The notes under the pieces were generated by a model. It searched no databases. It was not told the DNA's origin and saw only the letters and a program-made list of their open reading frames with translations. Below are positions 8,533 through 17,122 of a DNA stretch of 64,000 nt, piece after piece. The position numbers were made by a program, and so were the translations under genes. How positions within the stretch are numbered: position 1 is the first letter of the stretch; each line of letters opens with the position of its first letter. Origin of the DNA: Lachnospiraceae bacterium. GTDB lineage: Bacteria; Bacillota; Clostridia; Lachnospirales; Lachnospiraceae. The DNA lies in contig JAQVCT010000014.1 of NCBI GenBank assembly GCA_028689655.1, positions 19,557 through 83,556 on the forward strand. Reading direction: 5' to 3'.

Positions 8533-9171
8533 ATGATAAAAGCAATTCTATTCGATATGGATGGATTAATGATTGATAGTGAACGGGTGACTTTTGAGGA
8601 ATATGAGAAGCTGCTGACAGAGATGGGATATCACATGACCAGAGAGTTCTACTGCACCTTGCTGGGTCAGGTAAGAAACACTATCTGGAGCAAATTCTAT
8701 CATGAATTTGGAGATGATTTTCCCATAGAAGAGGTGTGGAAAGAGGGAACGAAACGTCTGGACATAAGACTTCTCAAAGAGATGCCACGTAAGGATGGTC
8801 TGCTGGAACTACTGAAATACCTGAAAGAGAATCATTATAAAGTGGCTGTAGCCACCAGCAGTGGCAGAGATCGGGTGGATAAGATCCTGGAAACAGCAGG
8901 AGTGCTCTCCTATATTGATGCAGTAGTCTGTGGGAACGAAGTAAAAAATGGGAAACCGGACCCGGAGATCTTTTTGAAAGCGGCAGAAAAAGTCGGCGCG
9001 GAACCTTCGGAATGTATGGTACTGGAGGACAGCGAATATGGGCTCCACGCCGCAGCCCGTGCAGGGATGAAGGCAATCTGTATCCCTGATATGAAGTACC
9101 CGGAGGATGCCTTTGGGGCAGAGGTGAAGGAATCACTCAGGGATGTGATCGCTGTGCTGGAGAGAAAGTAG
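8533..9171 (+). CDS. HAD superfamily phosphatase, beta-phosphoglucomutase-like
   Basis: A 212-residue HAD-IA protein with canonical motifs: FDMDGLMIDSE (nucleophile and acid/base Asp) at the N-terminus, VATSSGRDRVDKIL (motif II), the Lys in NGKPDPEIF (motif III) and VLEDSEYGLHAA (motif IV). A helical cap domain lies between motifs I and II. The family includes beta-phosphoglucomutase and several sugar-phosphate phosphatases. The ATG at 8533 is chosen because GGAGG lies 10 nt upstream and the protein then begins MIKAILFDMDG, as usual; an upstream GTG at 8497 would add a non-conserved leader. Probably co-transcribed with the preceding HAD gene. Confidence 0.9.
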   Translation: MIKAILFDMDGLMIDSERVTFEEYEKLLTEMGYHMTREFYCTLLGQVRNTIWSKFYHEFGDDFPIEEVWKEGTKRLDIRLLKEMPRKDGLLELLKYLKENHYKVAVATSSGRDRVDKILETAGVLSYIDAVVCGNEVKNGKPDPEIFLKAAEKVGAEPSECMVLEDSEYGLHAAARAGMKAICIPDMKYPEDAFGAEVKESLRDVIAVLERK

Positions 9172-9224
9172 TGAGAAACTATTTATGAGAAAAACAGAAA
9201 AAATGGCTCATATATGAATCTTAG

Positions 9225-9253
9225 TTGCAAAAATTACAAAAAAAGATTAAAAT
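9225..9253 (+). promoter_or_regulatory. Promoter of the hipBA-like operon
   Basis: TTGCAA (9225-9230) and TAAAAT (9248-9253) are 17 bp apart. The first ATG of hipB is at 9261, about 8 bp after the -10 box, so the mRNA would be nearly leaderless unless the later ATG at 9303 is used. Confidence 0.45.
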
Positions 9254-9260
9254 ATGAACT

Positions 9261-9542
9261 ATGAATGAGTTTAATTTTTTGAAATCTCCAAAGGATGTAA
9301 ATATGGAAATAGCAGCGAAGGTGAAAGCGAGGAGAAAGGAGAAAAAAATAACACAGCAGACATTAAGCGAAAGCTCCAATGTCAGCCTGGGTTCTCTTAA
9401 AAGATTTGAGAGAACAGGAGAAATATCACTATCCTCACTTATCAAGATTGCATTTGCACTGGGCTATGAAGACGATTTTTCACAACTCTTTGCAAAAAAA
9501 GCATATGCATCCATACAGGAGGTAATTGATGAACAATTATAA
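9261..9542 (+). CDS. HipB-like XRE family antitoxin/regulator
   Basis: A 93-residue DNA-binding protein with a Cro/C1-type helix-turn-helix (KKITQQTLSESSNVSLGSLK, then RFERTGEISLSSLIKIAFAL). HipB proteins repress their own operon and bind the HipA kinase. The stop codon overlaps the start of the HipA-like gene by 14 nt, the classical toxin-antitoxin layout. The ATG at 9261 is kept because the N-terminal SPKDV...IAAKVKARR segment fits this family. A second ATG at 9303 has a better ribosome site (AAAGGA, 7-8 nt) and would give a 79-residue protein that still holds the whole helix-turn-helix. Confidence 0.85.
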   Translation: MNEFNFLKSPKDVNMEIAAKVKARRKEKKITQQTLSESSNVSLGSLKRFERTGEISLSSLIKIAFALGYEDDFSQLFAKKAYASIQEVIDEQL

Positions 9543-10653
9543 ATCGATAAATGTATTCATGGGAAATCAAAAGGTGGGAACTTTGGCATCTGCAGCAGGG
9601 CACTTGGTTGCTTTTGAATATGATGAGGAATGGATAGCAAGGGGATTTTCTATAAGTCCTTTTTCCCTGCCACTTCAAAAAGGTGTATTTTTGCCCCCTA
9701 AATATGATCCTTTTGATGGACTATATGGTGTTTTTGCGGACAGTCTGCCGGATGGATGGGGTAGATTGCTGGTGGATCGCCTTTTGACAAAGGATAAAAT
9801 AAATCCCGCGGAAATAGATAGTGTCAATCGCCTGGCAATTGTGGCATCAACAGGCATGGGTGCACTGACATACCAGCCGGAAAATTATCTGGAAAAGAGA
9901 ACGGATACACTAACCTTGGATCAAATTGCCACAGAATGTAAGAAAATGTTCGAGACAGAGCATTCAGAAAATCTGGACGCACTATTTCAAATGGGAGGTT
10001 CCTCTGGAGGGGCAAGACCAAAAATATTTTATCAGATGGATGGTGAGGAATGGATCGTAAAGTTTCCATCCTCCATTGACATTCCCAACATAGGAGAACA
10101 GGAATATCGGTATTCTCTATGTGCTAAGAAATGCCAAATTGAAATGCCGGAGACACGGTTACTGGATTCGGAAATAACTTCGGGATATTTTGCAGTAAAA
10201 CGATTTGACAGGAATGGCGGGGATAGGATTCATATGGTATCTGTAAGCGGTTTATTGGAAACATCTCATAGAATCCCAAACCTGGATTACCATATTTTAA
10301 TGCAGTTGACTATGCAGTTAACCAAAGATTATAAAGAAATAGAAAAGCTGTATCGCCTGATGTGCTTTAATGTATTTGCCCATAATCGGGATGATCACGC
10401 TAAGAACTTTTCCTATCTCTATAAGGATGAAAGATGGCAGTTGGCGCCAGCTTATGATCTGACTTACAGCAATTCTATAGGTGGAGAGCATGCCACTACG
10501 GTAGATGGAAATGGAAGAGACCCGGGGATGAAGGAGTTATTGGCAGTTGCGGAACAAATAAAGTTCGATGAAAGAAAGGCAAAAAGAATAGCAACAGAAA
10601 TAGAAGAAATGGTGTACACCGAATTAAAAGATGTGTGGGAACACCGCTTATAA
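9529..10653 (+). CDS. HipA-like serine/threonine kinase toxin
   Basis: A 374-residue HipA-family kinase. The N-terminal HipA-N1 subdomain (residues 1-110) contains GVFADSLPDGWGRLLVDRLL. The kinase core has the glycine/serine loop GGSSGGARPK at 156-165 (the position of the E. coli autophosphorylation loop), Lys178 in VKFPS, the catalytic segment FAHNRDDHAKN (about 283-293) and the metal-binding Asp310 in APAYDLTYS. All key residues are present, so it looks active. E. coli HipA phosphorylates glutamyl-tRNA synthetase; the target here is unknown. The ATG at 9529 has AGGAGG 6 nt upstream and overlaps hipB. A terminator follows. Confidence 0.9.
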   Translation: MNNYKSINVFMGNQKVGTLASAAGHLVAFEYDEEWIARGFSISPFSLPLQKGVFLPPKYDPFDGLYGVFADSLPDGWGRLLVDRLLTKDKINPAEIDSVNRLAIVASTGMGALTYQPENYLEKRTDTLTLDQIATECKKMFETEHSENLDALFQMGGSSGGARPKIFYQMDGEEWIVKFPSSIDIPNIGEQEYRYSLCAKKCQIEMPETRLLDSEITSGYFAVKRFDRNGGDRIHMVSVSGLLETSHRIPNLDYHILMQLTMQLTKDYKEIEKLYRLMCFNVFAHNRDDHAKNFSYLYKDERWQLAPAYDLTYSNSIGGEHATTVDGNGRDPGMKELLAVAEQIKFDERKAKRIATEIEEMVYTELKDVWEHRL

Positions 10654-10660
10654 AACAATA

Positions 10661-10700
10661 ACAAACGCCGTAACGAATAATTCGTACGGCGTTTGTATTA
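10661..10700. terminator. Terminator between hipA and rubrerythrin gene
   Basis: A stem of 16 bp (ACAAACGCCGT-ACGAA with one bulged A, and its complement) is flanked by A-rich and T-rich tracts. It lies between the convergent hipA and rubrerythrin genes and can serve both strands. Confidence 0.88.
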
Positions 10701-10750
10701 TAAAATCATTTATTTATTATCTAAAATTAGTAACTCGATAATGCATATAT

Positions 10751-11290
10751 TTATGCGAAATATCTTTTTAATAATCCTTCGAAAGCTTTGCCGTGTCTAG
10801 CCTCATCCTTAGCCATCTCATGAACAGTATCATGGATCGCGTCAAGATCTGCAGCTTTTGCACGTTTTGCAAGGTCGAATTTACCAGCTGTTGCGCCATT
10901 TTCTGCATCAACTCTCATCTGTAAGTTCTTCTTTGTAGAATCTGTCACTACTTCACCTAATAATTCAGCAAATTTTGCAGCATGTTCTGCTTCTTCGTAA
11001 GCAGCTTTCTCGTAGTACATACCAATTTCTGGATATCCTTCTCTATGAGCAACTCTAGCCATAGCAAGGTACATACCAACTTCTGAACATTCTCCGTTGA
11101 AGTTTGCTCTAAGATCTGCCATGATATCTTCGCTAACACCTTTAGCAATTCCTACTACGTGTTCTGCAGCCCATTCCTTATCACCTGTCTGTGCTGAGAA
11201 TTTCTCTGCTGGTGCATTACATACTGGACATTTCTCTGGTGCTTTCTCGCCTTCATAAACATAACCACATACATTACATACAAATTTCAT
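10751..11290 (-). CDS. Reverse-type rubrerythrin (NADH peroxidase component)
   Basis: A 179-residue protein with an N-terminal rubredoxin domain ([10 protein letters not shown] and CPVCNAP, four Cys for iron) followed by a ferritin-like diiron domain with EXXH-type ligands ([43 protein letters not shown]). In ordinary rubrerythrin the rubredoxin domain is at the C-terminus; the swapped order defines reverse rubrerythrin, which in Clostridium acetobutylicum reduces hydrogen peroxide and oxygen and is repressed by PerR. The next gene upstream on the same strand is a perR homologue, which fits peroxide control. AAAAGGAG precedes the ATG. Hairpin repeat copy B lies between this gene and perR. Confidence 0.94.
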   Translation of the reverse strand: MKFVCNVCGYVYEGEKAPEKCPVCNAPAEKFSAQTGDKEWAAEHVVGIAKGVSEDIMADLRANFNGECSEVGMYLAMARVAHREGYPEIGMYYEKAAYEEAEHAAKFAELLGEVVTDSTKKNLQMRVDAENGATAGKFDLAKRAKAADLDAIHDTVHEMAKDEARHGKAFEGLLKRYFA

Positions 11291-11335
11291 AATTTTTTTC
11301 TCCTTTTAATTTGAGGGTTTTACCCATTTTTTGTT

Positions 11336-11512
11336 AATAGGAAATTCCTTTGAAATTTCCTATTGGCAGCATCATAAATGATACTGCTAAGTTTGTAATA
11401 CTTCCAAAGGAAGTATTATCCTGTAGGGATTATGCATCTATAGATGCATAACATCGAAGCAAAGTGTCATTAAAGTATTGGTAACATAAGAGTTTTGAAG
11501 ACACTTTGTTCT
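11336..11512 (+). repeat. Five-hairpin dispersed repeat, copy B (full length)
   Basis: The same 177-bp length as copy A at 6496-6672, in the same orientation, with a modest number of scattered differences. Hairpin 1 is AATAGGAAATT / AAATTTCCTATT, hairpin 3 is unchanged, and hairpin 4 is a perfect 20-nt palindrome centred on CTATAG. The distal arms CAAAGTGTC / GACACTTTG are conserved. It occupies nearly the whole gap between perR and the rubrerythrin gene, so the rubrerythrin promoter must lie in it, next to it, or upstream of perR. Confidence 0.85.
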
Positions 11513-11555
11513 ATTCCGTTACAAGTATGGGAGATCATCTCCCGTCAAAGCTACC

Positions 11556-11957
11556 TTATGACAAGTGTTTTGCTTTCGCCTTCGTACATTCAGGACAAGT
11601 TCCATAGAAATATGTCACATGACCTTGGATGTAACCGTCAAAGTTAGCATTTGCAATTTCGTTGATTTGATTCAGAGAATCTAAATCTAAATCAATAACG
11701 CCGCCACATTCAGAACAAATAAAATGATAATGTGGAGTGACCGTTGCATCAAAATGATCAACACCATCACCGACGCGTATGCGAAGTATCTCACCGATAT
11801 CAGATAGAAGAGTCAGGTTCCGATATACAGTTCCAAGACTGATGTTTGGAAACTCCTCACGAACATGTGAATATACCACGTCAGCAGTTGGATGATCTTT
11901 TCTGGTCATTAGGAAGCTTTTGATTGCTTCTCGTTGCTTACTTCTTTTTAGAACCAT
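11556..11957 (-). CDS. perR: Fur family peroxide regulator, PerR-like
   Basis: A 133-residue Fur-superfamily repressor. It has a winged helix (HPTADVVYSHVREEFPNISL, then GTVYRNLTLL), the regulatory metal region DGVDHFDATVTPHYHF and two CxxC pairs (CSEC and CPEC) for structural zinc. An Asp/His-rich site and neighbouring rubrerythrin favour PerR over Fur, though sequence alone does not prove peroxide sensing. The ATG at 11957 is chosen since AAAGGAG lies 6 nt before it; a TTG two codons upstream has no spacing for that site. Its own upstream region holds a 7-1-7-like inverted repeat, consistent with autoregulation. Confidence 0.88.
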   Translation of the reverse strand: MVLKRSKQREAIKSFLMTRKDHPTADVVYSHVREEFPNISLGTVYRNLTLLSDIGEILRIRVGDGVDHFDATVTPHYHFICSECGGVIDLDLDSLNQINEIANANFDGYIQGHVTYFYGTCPECTKAKAKHLS

Positions 11958-11979
11958 CTTCAACTCCTTTATTTGATAA

Positions 11980-11994
11980 CAGTAATTGTTACTG
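11980..11994. promoter_or_regulatory. Putative PerR/Fur box upstream of perR
   Basis: A 15-bp inverted repeat (CAGTAAT-T-GTTACTG) has 6 of 7 matching bases per arm. It is followed by an AT-rich promoter-like tract (TATAAT within 11996-12006) on the minus-strand upstream side of perR. The 7-1-7 geometry matches known Fur-family operators. The assignment is an inference. Confidence 0.45.
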
Positions 11995-12149
11995 ATATTA
12001 TAATATAACTATTTTTATGGAATGTCAATCATTTTTTCAAAACTTTTTACGAAAAACTTGATAAAAAAACAAGCGATATAAATATGCACAGAATGAAACA
12101 TGCATTTTCGTGCATTATCACAGTTTGAAAGAAAAGAGGGAAAGTTTAA

Positions 12150-12177
12150 TTGACAAAAATACTGGGGGGATTATAAT
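12150..12177 (+). promoter_or_regulatory. Promoter of the arabinoside ABC operon
   Basis: TTGACA (12150-12155) and TATAAT (12172-12177) are 16 bp apart. They lie about 250 bp before the binding-protein start, so the mRNA has a long leader. The remaining gap 11958-12431 holds no gene that I can support. Confidence 0.7.
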
Positions 12178-12238
12178 GTAAGAAAAAGAGTACACGAGTA
12201 CGCAGCAGAAAACATGCGACTTTTGTAATCTTTAAAAA

Positions 12239-12249
12239 GTAATGATTAC
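12239..12249. promoter_or_regulatory. Short palindrome in the operon leader, possible LacI operator
   Basis: GTAATGATTAC is a perfect 5-1-5 palindrome about 60 bp after the promoter at 12150. It may be the operator for the LacI regulator encoded at 17123. Most LacI operators have an even-length centre containing CG, so this is weak. Confidence 0.22.
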
Positions 12250-12431
12250 GAAAAATGCATATGAAATAACAGATAGAAGGAGGAAAAAAGAAATACCTCG
12301 ACGATTCGTTCCCTGGCAGGAAAACACATGAATCATCAAGATATTTGCTATTCAAATAGTAAAGCATTTGCATGAAAAAGTAAAGGTTACTTTCCTATGA
12401 ATATTAATTTGAATCAATCGGGAGGCATTAG

Positions 12432-13769
12432 ATGAAAAGAAAAATAATTGCAGGTCTATTATCAGCAGTATGTATCGTGTCATTGATCGGGTGTGGAAAT
12501 ACTTCATCACCTATGGGAACAGAGGAAAATGCGGACAACAGTACATCGGAGGATACCGCTACAGATGAGACCACGGCAACAGAGAGTGCAGAGGTATCTG
12601 ACGGAGGAACGACGATACAATTCTGGAATTCCTTTACGGGAACAGATGGAGATGTATTGAGAGAGATTGTAGATACTTATAATAAAACAAATACCAAGGG
12701 CAACACCATAGAAATGGATATTATGCCTACAGACAGTCTGGAAGAAAAGCTTCCTGCTGCAATTGCGTCAAAAACAGCTCCGGCACTTGTCATTAAAGGA
12801 AATTTTGATACGGCTACCTATGGAGAAAATGGGATTTTCCAGTCAATCGATGATTTCTTTGAGACGACAGGAACCGATAAAACAGATTTTAGTGATGCTT
12901 CTCTGGAGGCATTACAATACGAAGGGAAACAGTTGATGATTCCAATGCAGGTTCATTCAACATTCCTTTTCTGGAATAAAGATCTCTTTGAAGCGGCAGG
13001 TCTCGATCCAGAGACACCTCCTGCTACATGGGATGAGGTTGTGGCAGATGCAGCAAAAATTACAGATTCTTCCAAAAAAATATATGGAGTAGGATTCCCG
13101 GTAAGTGGAGCACCCTGCTATTTTGACGCCATGTTCAAGTCAAATGGTGGAGATGTTGTGACGGAGAATGGAACAGCGTCAGCACTGGATTCCGAGGCAA
13201 ACCTGAAGACATTACAATATATACAGGAGCTCGTTTCAGCAGGCTACGCACCAAAGGGAGCAACCGGAGCAGACACAGATAACCTCATGTTAGCAGATCA
13301 GCTGGGAATCTATTGCAGCGGACCATGGCTTGTGAACGGACTGAAAGAAAATGAGATTAACTTTGGTGTGGCAGCTATGCCGGCAGGAACAAGTGAAGCA
13401 GCCGGGGTTATCGAGGTGCAGGGATTCGGTGTGACATCCACTTGCTCAGATGCAGAAAAAGCAGCGGCCTATGACTTTATTGCATACTGGAACACTACAG
13501 AAGTATGTAAGGAATGGTCGTTGAGAAATGGTTTCCCTCCCTATTTAAAATCTGTGGCAGCAGATACAGAAGTGCAGGCAGATCCAATTGTCAGTGCATT
13601 ATCTTCCATCTCTGAATTTGGATTTACATTTGCACCAGGAGTGTCAGCCGCAAACCAGATTAACGCAGATGTGTTATTCCCATTGATTGAGAATATCAGT
13701 GCGGGTAATGATTGCCAGACAGAACTTACAAAAGCCTCAGAAAGCATTGATGAATTATTAAGTAAATAA
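12432..13769 (+). CDS. Sugar ABC transporter substrate-binding lipoprotein
   Basis: A 445-residue extracellular solute-binding protein of family 1. The signal sequence ends in a lipobox (VSLIGCGN, Cys at about residue 22), followed by a Thr/Glu/Ser-rich linker and a mature domain starting TTIQFWNSFTGTDGDVLREIV. Typical family segments are IPMQVHSTFLFWNKDLFEAAGLDPETPPATWDE (near residues 175-205) and GPWLVNGLKE. It would capture sugars outside the membrane and deliver them to the two permeases that follow. The GH51 gene at the end of the operon points to arabino-oligosaccharides. GGGAGG precedes the ATG. No ATPase is encoded in the operon, so a shared MsmX-type ATPase is probably used. Confidence 0.93.
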   Translation: MKRKIIAGLLSAVCIVSLIGCGNTSSPMGTEENADNSTSEDTATDETTATESAEVSDGGTTIQFWNSFTGTDGDVLREIVDTYNKTNTKGNTIEMDIMPTDSLEEKLPAAIASKTAPALVIKGNFDTATYGENGIFQSIDDFFETTGTDKTDFSDASLEALQYEGKQLMIPMQVHSTFLFWNKDLFEAAGLDPETPPATWDEVVADAAKITDSSKKIYGVGFPVSGAPCYFDAMFKSNGGDVVTENGTASALDSEANLKTLQYIQELVSAGYAPKGATGADTDNLMLADQLGIYCSGPWLVNGLKENEINFGVAAMPAGTSEAAGVIEVQGFGVTSTCSDAEKAAAYDFIAYWNTTEVCKEWSLRNGFPPYLKSVAADTEVQADPIVSALSSISEFGFTFAPGVSAANQINADVLFPLIENISAGNDCQTELTKASESIDELLSK

Positions 13770-13772
13770 ATC

Positions 13773-13807
13773 TATACGGGGAAGGGGAAGCACTCTTTCC
13801 CCGTATA
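13773..13807 (+). other. Intercistronic hairpin after the binding-protein gene
   Basis: TATACGGGGA and its complement TCCCCGTATA form a 10-bp stem with a 15-nt loop. No T-run follows. Such hairpins after binding-protein genes commonly stabilise the upstream message and allow excess binding protein over permease; this role is inferred. Confidence 0.7.
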
Positions 13808-13832
13808 AATGAAGTAGTGAGAAAGGTAAACC

Positions 13833-14729
13833 ATGAAAAAACTAGAATCAATAAAAAGATATTTAAACAAACCCAGTAGAATTGCATATGTATTTCTGGC
13901 TCCTTCACTGATTGTTTTATTGGTGTTTGCGATTATTCCTTTGATTGCATCATTGATCATCAGCGTGATGAATATGAATATTTTCTTTACGGATACTTCA
14001 TTTGCAGGAATAAGTAATTTTATACAGGCATTTCAGGATGGACGTTTTTGGAATGCATTATTGAATACGGTGGTCTTTGTAGTATTTGAGGTACCATTAC
14101 AGATCGTTATCGGTTTACTGGTTGCAAACGCATTGACAAAGACCACTGTATTTAATAAAGTGGCAAGATCTATTTTTTTCTTACCGGTAATCTGCTCCAT
14201 GGCTGCGATCGGTATCGTATGGTCCATTTTACTGGACGGAAATATAGGATTAGTTCCGTATTTACTGGAAAAGATTGGAATTCCCAATGCAACTTTTTTC
14301 AGGGATGTCAAGACTGCCATGCCAACAGTGATCGCTATGACAGTCTGGAAAAACTTTGGTTATACAATGTCTATTTTAGTAGTGGGAATACAGGGAATAT
14401 CAACGAGCTACTATGAAGCAGCCCAGATCGATGGAGCGAACAAGATAGAACAGTTTTTTAACATTACGTTACCACAATTAAAAGATACACTTGGATTCTG
14501 TCTGATTACAAATACAATTGGCTCCCTGCAGGTGTTTGACCAGGTATATGTGACAACACAGGGTGGTCCCCAATACAAGACGGAAACTTTAGTTCAATAT
14601 ATTTATAAAACAGGATTTAGTCAACCTTATAACCTGGGGTATGCGTCAGCCTTATCAGTGTTATTGCTGGTAGTTATTTTACTTATTTCATTTTCCATGT
14701 ACCGCAATATGTTTATGAAAACTGATTAG
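13833..14729 (+). CDS. Sugar ABC transporter permease (MalF type)
   Basis: A 298-residue integral membrane protein with six predicted helices, beginning AYVFLAPSLIVLLVFAIIPL. The cytoplasmic ATPase-contact (EAA) loop reads YYEAAQIDGANKIEQFFNIT around residue 197. It belongs to the MalF-like CUT1 permeases and would pair with the next gene product. It lies within the binding protein-permease-permease-GH51 operon, 10 bp before the next start. Confidence 0.94.
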   Translation: MKKLESIKRYLNKPSRIAYVFLAPSLIVLLVFAIIPLIASLIISVMNMNIFFTDTSFAGISNFIQAFQDGRFWNALLNTVVFVVFEVPLQIVIGLLVANALTKTTVFNKVARSIFFLPVICSMAAIGIVWSILLDGNIGLVPYLLEKIGIPNATFFRDVKTAMPTVIAMTVWKNFGYTMSILVVGIQGISTSYYEAAQIDGANKIEQFFNITLPQLKDTLGFCLITNTIGSLQVFDQVYVTTQGGPQYKTETLVQYIYKTGFSQPYNLGYASALSVLLLVVILLISFSMYRNMFMKTD

Positions 14730-14739
14730 GAGGAGCAAA

Positions 14740-15582
14740 ATGATCAAGGAAAATAAAAAAAGTGAGATTGCTTTTAAAATAATAAAATATGTAGTTATGA
14801 TTGCATTGTTCATAATCGTGCTTTTCCCATTACTGTGGTTATTAATCAATTCTTTTAAAACGGAAAAAGAAATTATTGGATTTCCACCCACCATTATAGG
14901 AACGAAGTATACACTAAAGTCCTTTGTGCGTATTTTTTCCAATATTCCATTTGCAGCGTATATCAAAAATACAGTAATATTTGCCGGTGGTACCACAGTA
15001 ATAGCGGTTATTTTCGATTCCATGGCAGGCTATGCATTTGCCCGTTTAAAGTTTAAGGGTAAAAATGCGTTGTTTATGTTCGTATTATTGACGATGATGG
15101 TGCCATTTCAAGTCATGATGATCCCTCTGTTTCTGGAGTCAAACTATCTGGGATTATTGAATACGTATCCGGGATTGATCCTGCCTAAGGCCACCACTGC
15201 TTTCGGAATTTTCATGATGCGATCCTACTTTTCAGCACTTCCAAAGGATCTGGAGGAGGCAGCCAGAGTAGATGGCTTGAATGAAATGGGAATTTTCTGG
15301 AAAATCATGTTTCCGTTGGTAAAGCCAGGGGTCATGACGCTGGCAATCTTCCACCTGATGACGAACTGGAACGATCTCCTCTATCCGTTGATGATGACAA
15401 GTTCCACACGGATGAGAACCCTGGCAGCAGGACTTGCGCTTTTTGTAGGAGAACATGCCACCACATATTATGGACCGCAGCTGGCTGGCGCACTGATATC
15501 TGTAACACCATTGCTGGTGTTATATATTTTCTTCCAGAAATATTTCATCGCAAGTGTGGCAACCAGTGGAATTAAAGATTAG
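14740..15582 (+). CDS. Sugar ABC transporter permease (MalG type)
   Basis: A 280-residue CUT1 permease with six membrane helices. The EAA loop is LEEAARVDGLNEMGIFWKI near residue 173, and the segment SFKTEKEIIGFPP after the first helix is typical of MalG-like proteins. AGGAGGAGC precedes the ATG. It forms the second half of the transmembrane channel with the MalF-type protein. The next gene (GH51) starts 9 bp after its stop, which supports a common transcript. Confidence 0.94.
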   Translation: MIKENKKSEIAFKIIKYVVMIALFIIVLFPLLWLLINSFKTEKEIIGFPPTIIGTKYTLKSFVRIFSNIPFAAYIKNTVIFAGGTTVIAVIFDSMAGYAFARLKFKGKNALFMFVLLTMMVPFQVMMIPLFLESNYLGLLNTYPGLILPKATTAFGIFMMRSYFSALPKDLEEAARVDGLNEMGIFWKIMFPLVKPGVMTLAIFHLMTNWNDLLYPLMMTSSTRMRTLAAGLALFVGEHATTYYGPQLAGALISVTPLLVLYIFFQKYFIASVATSGIKD

Positions 15583-15591
15583 GAGACGGAT

Positions 15592-17082
15592 ATGCATACA
15601 GTAAATATGGTAGTACATAAAGATTATAAAATAGGAGAAATTGATAAGCGTATCTATGGAAGCTTCGTGGAACATATGGGAAGAGTGGTGTATACAGGAA
15701 TCTATGAACCGACCCATCCTACCGCTGACAGTGACGGTTTCCGCAGGGATGTGATAGAAGCAGTGAAGATACTGGGAGTTACCAGTATCCGTTATCCGGG
15801 AGGCAATTTTGTGTCTTCATATCATTGGGAGGACGGAGTGGGACCCAGAGAAGAACGTCCCAGAAAGCTGGAACTTGCCTGGAAAAGCATAGAGACCAAT
15901 GAATTTGGAACCAATGAGTTCATGAAATGGATCAAAAAAGTAGGAGCGGAGCCCATGATGGCAGTAAATCTTGGTACAAGAGGGCTGGAAGACGCGGTAA
16001 ATCTGTTAGAATACTGCAATTTTGAGAAGGGTACGAAATACAGTAACCTCCGTATTGCCCACGGTGTGGAGAATCCTTATGGGGTAAAGACATGGTGTCT
16101 GGGGAATGAAATGGATGGTCCATGGCAGATCGGACATAAGACGGCAAAGGAATATGGTCGAATAGCGGAGGAAACCGCAAAGGCAATGAAGTTAGTCGAT
16201 CCCTCCATAGAGCTGGTGTCCTGCGGCAGTTCACTGAATACCATGACGACCTTTCCTCAATGGGAAGCGGATAGTCTGGATTGTACATATGAATATGTGG
16301 ATTATATTTCATTACATCAGTATTTTGCGGGACAGCAAATGGGAACAGGAAAATTTCTCGCTCAGGCGGATTCCATGAATACATATATTAAAACGGTTAT
16401 TTCTGTCTGCGACTTTATAAAAGCGAAGAAACGGTCTGATAAGAGCATAAATATCAGCTTTGATGAATGGGGCGTGTGGGCATATGATTCCTCCGAGACA
16501 GTCAGACAATGTGAAGATGCAGACTGGAAAATCGCGCCGGCGATCAGTGAAATGATCTATACCTTTGAGGATTCATTGCTATTTGCAGGGATGCTGTTGG
16601 CAATTTTGAAAAATGCGGATCGAGTTAAAATGGCATGTCAGTCACTTCTGACCAATATCAGTGCTACCATTATGACGCAGGAAAATGGTGAATTGTGGGT
16701 ACAGCCTAACTATTATCCCTTTGCACAGATTGCGAAATACGGACGAGGAGTGGTAATGGACATCAGAAAAAGTAATCAGGATGAAAATCTTGACTGCGTA
16801 TGTGTGATCAATGAGAAAAATAAGGAACTGGTTATATTTGCCATTAATCGTAATGAGGAAGAAGAACAGGCACTGACAGTGGAATTGCAGGGATACGAGG
16901 GACGTGAGGTCGGGGTCATCGAGCATTCTATTATGATCAGTGAAGACAAGAAGCAGACCAACGAGATCAACCACGATGCTGTAAAGCCACAGTCCTGTAA
17001 TCATACGAAAATTGAAAGAGGAAAAATCGTCAGCAGAATTCCCACGTTGTCTTGGAATATGATACGTGTTAAACTAAAATAA
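15592..17082 (+). CDS. GH51 alpha-L-arabinofuranosidase
   Basis: A 496-residue intracellular glycosidase (no signal peptide) that removes alpha-L-arabinofuranosyl groups from imported oligosaccharides. GH51 features: GSFVEHMGRVVYTGIYEP at the N-terminus, SIRYPGGNFVSSYHWEDGVG, the acid/base Glu173 in CLGNEMDGPW and the nucleophile Glu292 in ISFDEWGVW. The length matches the family. It is the last enzyme gene of the ABC importer operon and is followed by the LacI regulator. The genes together form a scavenging unit for short arabinose-containing oligomers. Confidence 0.95.
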   Translation: MHTVNMVVHKDYKIGEIDKRIYGSFVEHMGRVVYTGIYEPTHPTADSDGFRRDVIEAVKILGVTSIRYPGGNFVSSYHWEDGVGPREERPRKLELAWKSIETNEFGTNEFMKWIKKVGAEPMMAVNLGTRGLEDAVNLLEYCNFEKGTKYSNLRIAHGVENPYGVKTWCLGNEMDGPWQIGHKTAKEYGRIAEETAKAMKLVDPSIELVSCGSSLNTMTTFPQWEADSLDCTYEYVDYISLHQYFAGQQMGTGKFLAQADSMNTYIKTVISVCDFIKAKKRSDKSINISFDEWGVWAYDSSETVRQCEDADWKIAPAISEMIYTFEDSLLFAGMLLAILKNADRVKMACQSLLTNISATIMTQENGELWVQPNYYPFAQIAKYGRGVVMDIRKSNQDENLDCVCVINEKNKELVIFAINRNEEEEQALTVELQGYEGREVGVIEHSIMISEDKKQTNEINHDAVKPQSCNHTKIERGKIVSRIPTLSWNMIRVKLK

Positions 17083-17122
17083 ATAGAAATAAATGGAAAT
17101 ACGCTGAATCGGAGGTGCCTGG

